Source of the DNA: Paenibacillus sp. MZ04-78.2
Lineage (GTDB): Bacteria; Bacillota; Bacilli; Paenibacillales; NBRC-103111
Direction of reading: 5' to 3'
NCBI RefSeq assembly: GCF_024213375.1
Contig: NZ_JANAVJ010000001.1
Coordinates: forward strand, 285,596-349,595
DNA: 64,000 nt
The notes under the pieces were generated by a model that did not search any database, was not told where the DNA came from, and was given only the letters and a program-made list of their open reading frames with translations. The translations under genes and the position numbers were made by a program. Shown here piece after piece: positions 8,238-17,728 of this stretch; within the stretch, counting starts at the first letter, position 1; every line of letters starts with the position of its first letter.

Positions 8238-9875
8238 TTACATGTAACATATACGATGCTTTCCGTCCAGTGGCAAAGGCACTTCTACGAGTTCCCTCAC
8301 CCAGCTGTCGCCATATTTGTTCAAATACGCGAGCGGATTATACACCCGCTCCTGCGGCTTGCCGTCAGGCAGCACGGAAAGCCCGATGCGAGCAAATTGC
8401 CGCAGCCCGGCCTCATACTGCGAACGAAGGCCGTCATCCGCTTTGTGCTGCAAGAAATCGATTTGCTCGATAATTTTCCCCAGATTCGTTTCGCCTAATT
8501 TTTGCAATCCGGGATTAATGGCCGCTATCGCTCCGATCAACGGCTCGTAGCTGGCGCGAAATTGCTCTTTCACCTCGGCAAAGCGAGCTTCCAGTTGAAG
8601 CTGGTCTTGCTCCCGAAGCCAAGCCTGCTGCTTCTCATCCAAACGGTTCAGCGCGTCGTCGATGGCAAGCCCGTACTTCTGCATGTTTTTTTGGATCGTG
8701 CCCTCCACAAGGGTGAAGCCCAGACGCGGCAGCACGATCGGCATCCGCATGCCCAGCGTATGAAACGCTTCGCGCGTCAGCGCCCAATAAGCGATCTCCG
8801 ACGGTCCCAATACGGTTCCGAGTACGGGGAACAAATAGTCCTGCATCAAAGGCCGCGTCATCACATTATTGCTCAGCCGCTCCGGGGCCTCCTCCGCCCA
8901 TTGCAAAAGCTGCTCCCGACCGAAGCGGCGTTCCCCCTTGCGGTCCGCGTAGCCGCCCTCTCCGTCCGCATAAAGTAGAATGCGCTCGCCTTGCTCGTCG
9001 AAGACGAATAAGTTCGCGCCATTGTCGGAAACCTCCGCCTGCGGTACATATCCCGCTGCCCGCAGCTTGTCTTGCCCCCGCAGCAGCGCTTCGTTAATCG
9101 AACCGCTTTGCTCCGTCAATCGGCGGAACATTGGGCTTTCGAGCCGCCGCAGCTCCGGATCGTCCGAATCAACCAGCACCAGTCCGTCCCGTCCGAACCA
9201 AGCGGAGAGGAGGCGCGCAAAGCTGTCCGTCAAGGAATGGGCCCCTTCGGTCGACGAACGCAGCGTTTCCATCAATCCTTCCTTGAATTCCGTAGGCATA
9301 AGCGTCTGCTCAAGGGCAGCCAGCGCCTCGCTCCACTGCTCCGGCGAGATTGGCGTCCGGCTGACGGAGGTGCGCAAGCCGGTCGGGTGCTGCAGCTTGA
9401 TCTTCTGGAGCTGCTGATCCGCGGTCAGCACCGTCATATGGTTCACTTCGTCAAAATCATGATCCTCCCCGGCAATCCAAAATACCGGCACCACCGGCCG
9501 CCCCAGCTTCTCCGAAGCTTCACGGGCTGCCCGAATCAGCGTAATCGCCTTGTATATAACGAGTAGCGGTCCGGTAAACAAACTGGCCTGCTGGCCTCCT
9601 ACGATACACAGCGTACGGGAATCCTTCAGCAGCTCGATCGAACGAAGCGCTTCCGGCGAAGCCCCCGCCCGTTCGTTGAACCGGCGCAGCGTTTCCGCAA
9701 GCCGCTGGCGGTCGGCTCCATGAATCCGCTCCCGGTCGATCCAAGCCGCACGCGCCTCCCAACAGTCGGCATCCGAAGGATTGTAATCGAAAAACGCGCT
9801 TATTTTTTCAAAACGGTCGGAATAATCCCCTGCCAAAGGCTGGCCGGAGTCCCACTTCATTATTTCTATCCGCAA
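8238..9875 (-). CDS. bshC: Putative cysteine ligase BshC (bacillithiol biosynthesis)
   Basis: Predicted to add cysteine to glucosaminyl-malate, the last step of bacillithiol synthesis. The protein has the family features SAFFDYNP near the N terminus, GGQQASLFTGPLL, PVFWIAGEDHDFDEVNHM, and ends in a C-terminal coiled coil (EQLQLEARFAEV region). Length of about 545 residues agrees with BshC (about 540). The frame opens with a GTG at 9885-9887, but that codon touches the AAGGAAGG ribosome site; the TTG at 9873-9875 is 12 nt from it and gives a typical N terminus, so it is preferred. In B. subtilis bshC (yllA) is directly upstream of mraZ; here ahcY lies between. Confidence 0.92.
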   Translation of the reverse strand: MRIEIMKWDSGQPLAGDYSDRFEKISAFFDYNPSDADCWEARAAWIDRERIHGADRQRLAETLRRFNERAGASPEALRSIELLKDSRTLCIVGGQQASLFTGPLLVIYKAITLIRAAREASEKLGRPVVPVFWIAGEDHDFDEVNHMTVLTADQQLQKIKLQHPTGLRTSVSRTPISPEQWSEALAALEQTLMPTEFKEGLMETLRSSTEGAHSLTDSFARLLSAWFGRDGLVLVDSDDPELRRLESPMFRRLTEQSGSINEALLRGQDKLRAAGYVPQAEVSDNGANLFVFDEQGERILLYADGEGGYADRKGERRFGREQLLQWAEEAPERLSNNVMTRPLMQDYLFPVLGTVLGPSEIAYWALTREAFHTLGMRMPIVLPRLGFTLVEGTIQKNMQKYGLAIDDALNRLDEKQQAWLREQDQLQLEARFAEVKEQFRASYEPLIGAIAAINPGLQKLGETNLGKIIEQIDFLQHKADDGLRSQYEAGLRQFARIGLSVLPDGKPQERVYNPLAYLNKYGDSWVRELVEVPLPLDGKHRICYM

Positions 9876-9941
9876 TCCGCCCGCCACCCTTCCTTTTAAA
9901 ATGTAAGTCGCTTCTGGTTTGTAAACAACATAAGCACTACT

Positions 9942-9970
9942 ATTTTACACGTGATCCGGGAAATCGTCAA
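9942..9970 (-). promoter_or_regulatory. Predicted sigma-A promoter of bshC
   Basis: On the minus strand -35 TTGACG (9965-9970), 17-bp spacer, -10 TAAAAT (9942-9947). Each box differs from consensus at one position. The transcript start would be about 60 nt before the bshC start codon. Confidence 0.75.
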
Positions 9971-10009
9971 AAGGTGACGCGAACGGATACGGATCATTTC
10001 ATTATAGTG

Positions 10010-10035
10010 AAAAAGCCCCTGCACATGCAGAGGCT
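10010..10035 (-). terminator. Rho-independent terminator of the opp operon
   Basis: Stem AGCCTCTGCA/TGCAGGGGCT with a 2-nt loop (one mismatch pair) followed by five T on the minus strand, starting 8 bp after the oppF stop codon. Confidence 0.85.
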
Positions 10036-10042
10036 TCGAAGG

Positions 10043-10999
10043 TTAATATAAATGGCAGGCCGTAAAGTGGCCGGGTTGGACTTCCTTGAACTCCGGCATG
10101 CTTGCCGCGCATTCCGGCATCGCCTTCGGGCAGCGGGTACGGAACGGACAACCGCTCGGCGGGTCCAGCGGACTTGGAATTTCGCCTTCCAGAATAATCC
10201 GCTCGCGAGTGCGCTCCACCTCCGGGTCCGGAATCGGGATCGCGGACAACAGCGATTGCGTGTAAGGATGCAGCGGATTCGCATACAGCTCCTCGGAGGT
10301 CGTTACCTCGACCAGCTTGCCGAGATACATAACGCCGATACGGTCGGAAATATGCTTCACCATCGCAAGATCGTGCGCGATGAACAGGTAGGTCAGACCG
10401 CGCTCTTTTTGCAGCTTCTTGAACAGGTTGACGACCTGCGCTTGAACGGATACGTCCAGCGCGGAGATCGGCTCATCCGCAATGATAAACTGAGGCTCGA
10501 TAGCCAGCGCACGGGCAATGCCGATCCGCTGACGCTGTCCGCCCGAAAATTCGTGCGGGAAGCGGCTCGCATGCTCCTCGTTCAGACCTACCGCATCAAG
10601 CAGCTCGCTAACGCGCTGCTTGCGCTGTTTGCCGTCGGCAAGACCATGAATGTCGAGTCCTTCGGCAATAATCTTGCCAACCGTCATCCGCGGGTTCAAA
10701 GAGGCGTACGGATCTTGGAACACCATCTGCATATGACGTCGAAACTCTTGCAGCTTGTTTCCACGCAGCGTATGCACGTTCTCGCCGTTGAACAACACTT
10801 CGCCGCTCGTCGCTTCATATAGGCGGATGATCGTGCGTCCGGCCGTCGACTTGCCGCAGCCGGACTCGCCCACCAAGCCGAACGTTTCTCCGCGGCCGAT
10901 CGAAATATTAAGCTTGTCGACGGCTTTTAACGTCTTGCCGCCGGCCAAGTGAAAATGTTTTTGCAAATCGCGTACTTCCAAAATCGGATTGCCCTTCAT
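10043..10999 (-). CDS. oppF: Oligopeptide/dipeptide ABC transporter ATPase OppF
   Basis: One of two ATPases that power peptide import. The 318 residues contain Walker [10 protein letters not shown] (about 41-49), Q loop, signature [14 protein letters not shown], Walker [13 protein letters not shown] and the C-terminal oligopeptide/nickel transporter extension with cysteines in [15 protein letters not shown], which in this family bind an iron-sulfur cluster or metal. ATGA overlap with oppD indicates translational coupling. It is the last gene of the operon and is followed by a clear terminator. Whether the substrate is di- or oligopeptide cannot be told from the ATPase. Confidence 0.94.
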   Translation of the reverse strand: MKGNPILEVRDLQKHFHLAGGKTLKAVDKLNISIGRGETFGLVGESGCGKSTAGRTIIRLYEATSGEVLFNGENVHTLRGNKLQEFRRHMQMVFQDPYASLNPRMTVGKIIAEGLDIHGLADGKQRKQRVSELLDAVGLNEEHASRFPHEFSGGQRQRIGIARALAIEPQFIIADEPISALDVSVQAQVVNLFKKLQKERGLTYLFIAHDLAMVKHISDRIGVMYLGKLVEVTTSEELYANPLHPYTQSLLSAIPIPDPEVERTRERIILEGEIPSPLDPPSGCPFRTRCPKAMPECAASMPEFKEVQPGHFTACHLY

Positions 11000-12021
11000 C
11001 GTGCCGCACCTCCAGCTTCTACAGGTCGCTCTACTTTAGGCGCATCGGGATGCAGGAGCCAGCAGGCCGCCGAATGCGTCTCGGAAAGCTTCGTATGCTC
11101 AGGATCGACTTCCAGACAGGCTTTCATCGCATAAGGACAACGCGCTGCAAAAGCGCAGCCTTTCGGCGGGGCGAACAAATCCGGCGGCGTCCCCGGAATC
11201 GGCACCAATTCGCCATCCTTGTCTTGGTCCAGACGCGGAACGGAACGAAGCAAGCCCCAGGTATACGGATGTTTCGAATCGTAGAACAGCTCGTCAACCG
11301 TGCCCTGCTCTACGACTTTGCCGGCGTACATGACGATGACGCGCTGCGCCATCTCCGCAACGACCCCGAGGTCATGCGTAATCACGATAATCGAGGCATG
11401 CGTCTGCTCGGACAGCTTCTTCATTAGTTCGATAATTTGCGCCTGGATCGTCACGTCAAGCGCTGTCGTCGGCTCGTCGGCAATCAGCAGCTTCGGATTG
11501 CAGGCAAGCGCGATCGCAATCATGACACGCTGGCGCATCCCGCCCGAAAATTCGTGGGGATATTGGATGATCCGGCCTTCCGGGTTGGAAATGCCGACCA
11601 TTTTCAAAATCTCGACTGCGCGCTTCCGCGCTTCGCTTGCATTTAAGCCCTGATGCTTAACGAGCCCTTCGGTGATTTGCTTCCCGATCGTCATCGTCGG
11701 GTTAAGCGAAGTCATCGGGTCCTGGAAAATCATCCCCATTTCGGAGCCGCGGATTTTTTCCATTGCTTTATTTGAAATTTTAGTAATTTCCGTTTTACCG
11801 TCGAATTTGATCGACCCGCTCTTGATTATGCTCGGAGGCGTTGGAATGAGCCGCATAATCGTTTGGGCCGTAACCGATTTGCCGCAGCCGGATTCGCCTA
11901 CGATGGCGAGCACTTCCCCTTTTTTGAGGTCGAAGGAAACGCCGCGAACGGCTTGCACTTCACCGGCATAGGTGCGAAACGATACTCTGAGGTCGCGAAC
12001 CTCCAATATATTATTGCTCAT
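10996..12021 (-). CDS. oppD: Oligopeptide/dipeptide ABC transporter ATPase OppD
   Basis: Partner ATPase of OppF, 341 residues, with Walker [10 protein letters not shown], signature [14 protein letters not shown], Walker [13 protein letters not shown] and the conserved C-terminal cysteine cluster [22 protein letters not shown] lies about 9 nt before the ATG. The stop codon overlaps the oppF start by 4 nt and the start is 16 bp after oppC. Peptide import by Opp systems in bacilli feeds nutrition and also imports signalling peptides for sporulation and competence. Confidence 0.94.
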   Translation of the reverse strand: MSNNILEVRDLRVSFRTYAGEVQAVRGVSFDLKKGEVLAIVGESGCGKSVTAQTIMRLIPTPPSIIKSGSIKFDGKTEITKISNKAMEKIRGSEMGMIFQDPMTSLNPTMTIGKQITEGLVKHQGLNASEARKRAVEILKMVGISNPEGRIIQYPHEFSGGMRQRVMIAIALACNPKLLIADEPTTALDVTIQAQIIELMKKLSEQTHASIIVITHDLGVVAEMAQRVIVMYAGKVVEQGTVDELFYDSKHPYTWGLLRSVPRLDQDKDGELVPIPGTPPDLFAPPKGCAFAARCPYAMKACLEVDPEHTKLSETHSAACWLLHPDAPKVERPVEAGGAAR

Positions 12022-12037
12022 GATTTTGGCACCCTCC

Positions 12038-12952
12038 TTACTTCCTCATCTTCGGATCGAGCGCGTCGCGAAGGCCGTCACCGAGCAGGTTGAAGCTCAT
12101 CAGGATCAAGCTGAAAACAATCGTCGGGAAAATAACCCGGTGCGGAAAATAACGAATCGAGTTGGCGCCGTCGGACAGCAGCGAACCGAGCGAAGCAAGC
12201 GGCACACGGATACCGAGGCCGATAAAGCTCAGAAACGCTTCGACGAAAATGGCCGAAGGAACGATAAACGTAATCTGCACGATGATCAAGCTGAGCGCAT
12301 TCGGTACCAAATGGCGGAAAATAATGCGCGCGCCTCCTGCGCCCAGCGTTCTGGCCGCAAGCACGTACTCTTGCTCCTTCAAGGTCAGAACTTGACCGCG
12401 GACCAGCCGCGCCATCGGCACCCAGCCGGTGATGGCATAAGCGATGATGATCGTCATGAAGCCCGGACCGATCACGATGATCAGCAGGATCGAGATCAGC
12501 AGAAACGGGATAGAGTGAATGACTTCAATAATACGCTGCATGATATCGTCCACCCGGCCTCCGTAGTAGGCCGAAACGCCCCCGTAAATTACTCCGAATA
12601 CGAGGTCAAGCAGCGCGGCAATAATCCCGATGGCGAGTGAAATCCTTGTTCCCCACCATACGCGCACCCACAGGTCGCGGCCGAAATCGTCAGTTCCGAA
12701 CCAGTGCGCTGCGGAAGGCGACAAGTTTTTGATATCGTAGTTTTGCGTAGCGTAGTCGTAGCTCGAAAAAATCGGTCCGAACGTAGCAAGCAAAATCAAG
12801 ATGACAAGCGTTGTCATGCCGAACATGGCCAGCTTGTTTTTCTTGAGCCTTCTCCACGCATCCTGCCAGTAATTGATGGAAGGGCGGACGACAGCTTCCC
12901 GACCGACTTGCTCTCGGACAACCGGCTGGAACAGGTCTTTGGACATCTGCAT
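12038..12952 (-). CDS. oppC: Oligopeptide/dipeptide ABC transporter permease OppC
   Basis: Inner membrane permease of 304 residues with an N-terminal cytoplasmic segment, a first helix near residues 38-60, an extracellular loop and five more helices. The permease EAA-type motif is seen in YVLAARTLGAGGARIIFRHLVPNAL. The ATG overlaps the oppB stop codon by one base (TAATG), and the ribosome site AAGGGAGGT is embedded in the last codons of oppB, so translation is coupled. OppC pairs with OppB to form the channel. Confidence 0.93.
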   Translation of the reverse strand: MQMSKDLFQPVVREQVGREAVVRPSINYWQDAWRRLKKNKLAMFGMTTLVILILLATFGPIFSSYDYATQNYDIKNLSPSAAHWFGTDDFGRDLWVRVWWGTRISLAIGIIAALLDLVFGVIYGGVSAYYGGRVDDIMQRIIEVIHSIPFLLISILLIIVIGPGFMTIIIAYAITGWVPMARLVRGQVLTLKEQEYVLAARTLGAGGARIIFRHLVPNALSLIIVQITFIVPSAIFVEAFLSFIGLGIRVPLASLGSLLSDGANSIRYFPHRVIFPTIVFSLILMSFNLLGDGLRDALDPKMRK

Positions 12953-13893
12953 TATTTGCTACCTCCCTTAACCAATCGAATGCGCGGGTCGATCAAACCG
13001 TATATGACATCGGTAATAAAGAGCACGATGACAAGAATAAACGCATAGAAAATAGTCAATCCTGTAATCATGGTGTAATCATTGGAATAAATCGATTGAA
13101 CAAAGTGCTTCCCTAACCCCGGTACGACGAAAATTTGCTCTACAATCAGCGTACCAGTGATCAAACCGACAAATACGGGCCCCAGCACAGTGACAACCGG
13201 AAGAATTGCATTGCGGATTGTATGATTAAAAACGATGGCCGACTGGGACAACCCTTTGGCTTTCGCCGTTTTGATATAGTCCTGATTCAGCACGTCTAGC
13301 ATGGACGTCCGCATGAGCCGAGCAAGGATCGCAATCGTACCAAACGATAAGGCGATGGAAGGTAACACCCTGGATGACGCGTCTTGCCACATCCCCGGGG
13401 GCAGCCCTATCCAGCTCGCCTTCACCCCGATAAAATAAGACAGCAAAGGCCCAAGAACGAAGGATGGAATCGAGATCCCGACAATTGCCGTGAACATCGC
13501 CGTGACATCGAGGCCCTTGTTATGATTCAAAGCTGCAATAATGCCGAGAATCAATCCGACCGTAATGGCAATCCCGAGCGCCCACAAGCCGAGCTCCAGT
13601 GAAGCCGGGAATGCTTGCTGAATAATCTCCGTAACTTTACGCGTCGGGAACTGGAAGGACACGCCCAAATCGCCGTGGATCACGTTATTCATGTATTGCA
13701 GGTATTGCTCCCAGATTGGCTTATCCAGACCGTATTGCGCATAGAGCAGCTTTCTTTGCTCTATCGTCAATTTTTGCGATTCTTCCCCGAATGGATCCCC
13801 TGGCAAGTTTTTCATCAATACGAATGTGAAGGTAACAACCAGCCATAAGGTAATTACCATATAACCTAGACGACGCAGTAAATAGCGAAGCAT
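12952..13893 (-). CDS. oppB: Oligopeptide/dipeptide ABC transporter permease OppB
   Basis: Membrane permease of 313 residues beginning MLRYLLRRLGYMVITLW, a typical OppB/DppB start. The frame has an ATG 15 bp further upstream, but the GAGGAGGT ribosome site lies between the two, so the ATG at 13891-13893 is used. The channel motif YIKTAKAKGLSQSAIVFNHTIRNAI is seen in the middle. The family proline-rich N-terminal loop PGDPF is also present. About 245 bp including a hairpin separate it from oppA, so oppBCDF may be made at a lower level than the binding protein. Confidence 0.93.
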   Translation of the reverse strand: MLRYLLRRLGYMVITLWLVVTFTFVLMKNLPGDPFGEESQKLTIEQRKLLYAQYGLDKPIWEQYLQYMNNVIHGDLGVSFQFPTRKVTEIIQQAFPASLELGLWALGIAITVGLILGIIAALNHNKGLDVTAMFTAIVGISIPSFVLGPLLSYFIGVKASWIGLPPGMWQDASSRVLPSIALSFGTIAILARLMRTSMLDVLNQDYIKTAKAKGLSQSAIVFNHTIRNAILPVVTVLGPVFVGLITGTLIVEQIFVVPGLGKHFVQSIYSNDYTMITGLTIFYAFILVIVLFITDVIYGLIDPRIRLVKGGSK

Positions 13894-14052
13894 GGCACAC
13901 CTCCTCAACTAATTCAAACAAGGACAAGCAGCAAGGCTCGAAAACGCTCGATTGGAAACAGCCGAACTGCTTCGCAAGCATAGACCAATTCAAGGCAAGA
14001 CTATGTTTGCGAAGCAGCTCCGCTTCCTCCGAACAGAGGCGATTGCGTTACA

Positions 14053-14091
14053 GAAAAAATCGGAGCCGTTCCAAAGATCAGAACGGCCCCC
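14053..14091 (-). terminator. Intra-operon terminator-like hairpin between oppA and oppB
   Basis: On the minus strand GGGGCCGTTC pairs with GAACGGCTCC across a 9-nt loop and is followed by ATTTTTT. It lies about 50 bp after the oppA stop. Such partial terminators after binding-protein genes usually give a surplus of oppA mRNA; that role is inferred. Confidence 0.8.
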
Positions 14092-14140
14092 TCGTTGACG
14101 AATCAGCCACGACTTACTATGTTTCATCCGGAGAAACGGA

Positions 14141-15805
14141 TTACTTAATGGAAACCCATTTCAGTTCCCACTCTTTGGATATAAAAGGCATAATCAGGCC
14201 TTCTATGTTCGGTTTCTTCGCGTAAGGTCTCGTACGGAAGTAAAGCGGGGCGATCGGCATATCAGCCATCAATTGCTTCTCGGCATCGATCAGCATTTTC
14301 GAACGTTTCACGAAATCAACTTCTTTGTCTGCGCCTTTGACCAGGTTGTCATACGCTTTGCTGTTGTATTGTACATAGTTGAAGGATTTGTTATCGGACA
14401 GCCACATATCGAGGAACGACATCGGATCGTTATAGTCAGCTCCCCACAGCGCGAACACAACATCGAAATTGCCTTCCTGCATGTTTTGCACGCGCAGCTT
14501 GAATGGCAGCGGCTCGCCGTCTACATCGATACCCAAGTTTTGCTTCCATTGAGCTTGGACGAACTCAATCGTCTTTTTCGCCCCTTCGGTATCGTCAGCA
14601 GTGAATTTAAACTTTGGCAAGGAAGTCATGTTTAGCTCTTTCAGACCTTCGGCCAAAAGCTGCTTCGCTTTTGCCGCATCGTAAGCAGGTTGAGTATCGC
14701 CCGCTACTTTACGGAATTCCTGCTTGTTGCCGTCATAAACGGTCATCGGAACCAGACCTGTCGAAGGAGTGGAGATTCCGCCGTTGATAACTTCGTTGAA
14801 AGCTTTGCGGTCAATCGCCATACCGAGAGCTTGGCGAATTTTCGCGTTCGCAAACGCCGGGAATTTCGTGTTGTGAAACATCAGGTAACCCGTTACAAAT
14901 TCTTTCTTCAGCGTCAAGTCCGGCTTGCCTTGGTAAGCGTTGGCCTGCTCGCCGCGAAGCTCCGTCAAATCGACTTGGTTCGTTTCATACATGTTGAGGG
15001 CCGTGTTCGGATCTTTCACCACGTTGACGGTTACTTTGTTTAGTTTCACGTTTGCGGCATCCCAGTACTTGTCGTTTTTGACGAGAACGATTTGCTGCTC
15101 ATGGTCCCACTTTTCCATCTTGAACGGACCTGCGCCGATAATTTTGTCGGCATCGGCGCCGTTTTTGTCGCCTTGCGCTTTGACAAAATCCGGCTTTTGC
15201 GGGAAGAAGAGCGGGTTAGCCAATTGGTCGGTAAAGAACGAAATCGGTTTTTCCAGCGTAATTTCAAGCGTTTTGTCGTCTTTTGCTTTTACGCCCAGCG
15301 CCGCTTTCTTCGCTTCCACTTCTTCCGGTTTCGCTTGATTCAGAGCGACGCCGCCTTTAATCCAGGAAAGCATGGTTGCGTATTTTGCTTTTGTCGCCGG
15401 GTCCAAAGTACGTTGGAAAGCCCATACAAAATCGCTTGCTTTCAGCGGAGAGCCGTCGGCCCATGTCAAACCGTCGCGAAGCGTGATGGTATATACGAGA
15501 CCATCCGGGGAGATATCCGGAAGCTTTGCTGCTAAACCAGGTTGCGGCTTATCGCCTGCATCCAGACGGTACAGACCTTCGTTCACCGCGTTAAGAATCG
15601 TAAAAGAAGGGTTCGTCGTTGCAATGGAGCTGTCGATTGCCGGCGGTTCTGCCGTAAGGTTGATTCTAATTTCTTGAGCCGGAGCTTTTTTATTGTCTGT
15701 GCCCCCTGCTTGCTGATTGTTGTTTGTGTTGCCTGAACAGCCGGCTACGGTCGTGCCAAGAATAGCGGTAACCGATGCTAGGACAAGAAGCTTGTTATAC
15801 TTCAT
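14141..15805 (-). CDS. oppA: Peptide ABC transporter substrate-binding lipoprotein OppA
   Basis: Extracellular peptide-binding protein (SBP_bac_5 family), 554 residues, anchored by a lipid at the cysteine of the lipobox VAGC (about residue 23). Mature N terminus is Asn/Gln-rich, followed by IRINLTAEPPAIDSS and the family core with WADGSPLKASDFVWAFQRTLDP. Such a full-size sequence is typical of oligopeptide rather than nickel or glutathione receptors. GGAGGAAG lies 8-9 nt before the ATG. It is first in the operon oppABCDF. A 22-bp near-palindrome in the leader is a candidate operator. Confidence 0.93.
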   Translation of the reverse strand: MKYNKLLVLASVTAILGTTVAGCSGNTNNNQQAGGTDNKKAPAQEIRINLTAEPPAIDSSIATTNPSFTILNAVNEGLYRLDAGDKPQPGLAAKLPDISPDGLVYTITLRDGLTWADGSPLKASDFVWAFQRTLDPATKAKYATMLSWIKGGVALNQAKPEEVEAKKAALGVKAKDDKTLEITLEKPISFFTDQLANPLFFPQKPDFVKAQGDKNGADADKIIGAGPFKMEKWDHEQQIVLVKNDKYWDAANVKLNKVTVNVVKDPNTALNMYETNQVDLTELRGEQANAYQGKPDLTLKKEFVTGYLMFHNTKFPAFANAKIRQALGMAIDRKAFNEVINGGISTPSTGLVPMTVYDGNKQEFRKVAGDTQPAYDAAKAKQLLAEGLKELNMTSLPKFKFTADDTEGAKKTIEFVQAQWKQNLGIDVDGEPLPFKLRVQNMQEGNFDVVFALWGADYNDPMSFLDMWLSDNKSFNYVQYNSKAYDNLVKGADKEVDFVKRSKMLIDAEKQLMADMPIAPLYFRTRPYAKKPNIEGLIMPFISKEWELKWVSIK

Positions 15806-15852
15806 GAAAATGACTTCCTCCTTTTTAATTTATGTAATTATGTGTTAATTCC

Positions 15853-15874
15853 TGTCGTGTTATATAACATGACA
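15853..15874. promoter_or_regulatory. 22-bp near-perfect palindrome in the opp leader (candidate operator)
   Basis: Arms TGTCGTGTTAT and ATAACATGACA match at 10 of 11 positions with no loop. It lies 48 bp before the oppA start codon. A second 11-bp palindrome, GTAAC-C-GTTAC, sits at 15947-15957. The regulator is unknown; neither fits the CodY consensus. Confidence 0.55.
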
Positions 15875-16021
15875 CAGAATTCACACCTTACATAACACCC
15901 TTTGATGATATAGGATTCTAGCGAAAAAGTAAATACCTCGATGAATGTAACCGTTACCAAATAGAAATTATACAACCAGAGGTTAATAAAATCCAGTACT
16001 ATTTTTTTGACACGTATCCAT

Positions 16022-16165
16022 TTATTTCTTCTTCGGTATCATTATAACAATGGCCATGATATCGCTTTGCGCTTTCTCCGGCAGATCGGCCAGATGTTCC
16101 TGGCTCTGCGTCAATTCTTTCAGACAGCCCCGCACGATGTCTTCCATCAAATGATGTACGCTCAT
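16022..16165 (-). CDS. ComFB-like short protein
   Basis: A 47-residue protein beginning MSVHHLMEDIVRGCLKEL and ending SDIMAIVIMIPKKK. The helix pattern and the DI-A segment resemble the N-terminal core of late competence protein ComFB, but the paired cysteines of ComFB are missing and the protein is half the usual length. The frame runs further upstream, yet the extension lies inside the DUF3397 gene and the ATG at 16163-16165 begins the recognisable part. It follows DUF3397 at once (overlap of the open frame, 13 bp gap between the genes as called), so it is probably the last gene of panE-DUF3397. Function unknown. Confidence 0.55.
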   Translation of the reverse strand: MSVHHLMEDIVRGCLKELTQSQEHLADLPEKAQSDIMAIVIMIPKKK

Positions 16166-16178
16166 TTCTTCACCACTT

Positions 16179-16574
16179 TTACGAGTTGACCATATATTTG
16201 CCGATGCCGATGAACAGCAGGAGAACATAGCAGGCCGTTAGCAGTACAAAGCCGAGCCGTCCCAGCGTTCTGGCGATTTTGATCAAATCGATCTTTCCCT
16301 TAAGCCGGTTTTGCATATTTCCAAGCAAGCCGGCGGCAACGAGAAACAGCAGCACGATCGTCCACAGGAGCATTCCCGAATCGAACAAATTCCGGCTCAT
16401 AAACGCAACGGAGCCGATAAGAAACAACGTGGTAATATCCATGCTGAGATGCGTGGCTTTGCGCTTGTCTTTCGTATAATAGTAAACGGCAACCCAAACG
16501 ATGATAAAAACTACGAACGGAACTACCGCAAGAAACATATAAAGCTGCTGCAGCCATCCAAACAATGCACTCAA
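16179..16574 (-). CDS. DUF3397 family membrane protein
   Basis: Small integral membrane protein of 131 residues with four predicted transmembrane helices (about 10-32, 45-62, 68-85 and 108-125) separated by short basic loops (YTKDKRKATH, MQNRLKGKIDL). The pattern and size match the DUF3397 family found next to panE and bshC in bacilli. The start is a TTG at 16572-16574 with a weak GGGTGAT site upstream. It lies 37 bp after panE, in the same direction. No biochemical role is known. Confidence 0.8.
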   Translation of the reverse strand: MSALFGWLQQLYMFLAVVPFVVFIIVWVAVYYYTKDKRKATHLSMDITTLFLIGSVAFMSRNLFDSGMLLWTIVLLFLVAAGLLGNMQNRLKGKIDLIKIARTLGRLGFVLLTACYVLLLFIGIGKYMVNS

Positions 16575-16611
16575 GCGATATCACCCGATTTCAATCGATA
16601 ATGTTCGGCCG

Positions 16612-17592
16612 TCAGAGCCGGTGCCCTTCCGTCGCCTTGATCAGCCGGTATACGGTAAGATGCGTCGGAAGCGCTATTCCGCTACGATCCGCCACCCGTA
16701 GTAATCCTCCCGTAATGGCGTCGATTTCCGTAAGACGGCCAGCCATCACATCCTGAAGCATGGAAGAACGGTTGTTTGCGGTGCGCCGACATACCTCCAG
16801 CAGCTGCTCCCACAGATCCGGCTCCAGCCGGATGTCGAGCGCACGCGCCAGAGTAACCCCTTCTTCGTACAAAGCACGCATCAGCTCGCCGGCTCCCGGC
16901 AAATTCAGCAGTTCGCCATTCGGCACCCGCAGCAAGGCCGTGAGCGGATTGATGACGGCATTGATAAGAAGCTTTTGCCAAATACGGCTTGAGATGTTTT
17001 TCGACATCGATGCGCTAAATCCTGCCAATTGCAGCCAAAATACCAGATTTTTTTGCGCGATTTCCGACACTTCCGTTCTTTCCTTTCCTGCTGCGCCTAC
17101 CCAGGTCATGCCGCACCCCGTATAAACGGCTTCCCCGGCGGTGGAAATCATCGCGCCTTCCGTCGTCACGGCCGAGAGCAGCCGTTCCGCCGGTACATGC
17201 GCCGCGAGCGTCTCCAGATGCCCGATGCCGTTCTGCAAGCAGACCACCCATGCCGAGGAGCCCATGCGCCGACCGAGTTCGAGCCCGAGTTCCCCAGTGA
17301 TGGCGGACTGTTTGACGGCCAGCAGGATAAAATGCGGCTCTCTTCCGTTATTTTCCCCGAATGCTTCCTCTTCCCCCCACAGGCGAACGCGGGGAAAAGC
17401 CGTAATCACTGCCCGAGCGCTTTGTTCCTCCGATCGGGAGACGGCATCGATCAAACGCAGTCCGGCAGCTTCGATTTCAGCTTTCCGCTCGGCGCGGCGA
17501 ACAACGACCTCAACCTCGTGCCCCGCTTCAGATAGTCTGACCGCAAACAACGTTCCGAGCGCTCCTGCGCCAATCACCGTAAAACGGCCCAT
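16612..17592 (-). CDS. panE: 2-dehydropantoate 2-reductase PanE
   Basis: NADPH-dependent ketopantoate reductase of the pantothenate/coenzyme A pathway. The 326 residues start with the Rossmann motif VIGAGALGTLFAVRLSEAG, continue with LLAVKQ, and hold the conserved NG in CLQNGIGHLE and the catalytic lysine region KNISSRIWQKLLINAVINPLTALL. G-rich ribosome site about 6 nt before the ATG. In B. subtilis a panE paralogue (ylbQ) sits just upstream of bshC, so the position agrees with the call. Paralogous reductases of this family can use other 2-oxo acids, so substrate is family-based. Confidence 0.92.
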   Translation of the reverse strand: MGRFTVIGAGALGTLFAVRLSEAGHEVEVVVRRAERKAEIEAAGLRLIDAVSRSEEQSARAVITAFPRVRLWGEEEAFGENNGREPHFILLAVKQSAITGELGLELGRRMGSSAWVVCLQNGIGHLETLAAHVPAERLLSAVTTEGAMISTAGEAVYTGCGMTWVGAAGKERTEVSEIAQKNLVFWLQLAGFSASMSKNISSRIWQKLLINAVINPLTALLRVPNGELLNLPGAGELMRALYEEGVTLARALDIRLEPDLWEQLLEVCRRTANNRSSMLQDVMAGRLTEIDAITGGLLRVADRSGIALPTHLTVYRLIKATEGHRL

Positions 17593-17660
17593 CGTCTCTC
17601 TCCCCCGTGCGTGTAAAAGATTGTTCAGTCTATCATAGCAAAAAATGGCGGGACACGCAC

Positions 17661-17704
17661 AAAACCCCTGAACGGGTGCTCATGGCAGCCCGATTCGGGG
17701 GTTT
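17661..17704 (-). terminator. Terminator downstream of the rsfA-like gene
   Basis: On the minus strand AAACCCCCGAATCGGG pairs imperfectly with CCCGTTCAGGGGTTTT across a 12-nt loop and ends in four T. It separates the regulator from panE. Confidence 0.75.
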
Positions 17705-17728
17705 CTCCCTTTTATGAGACGGTTCCGG

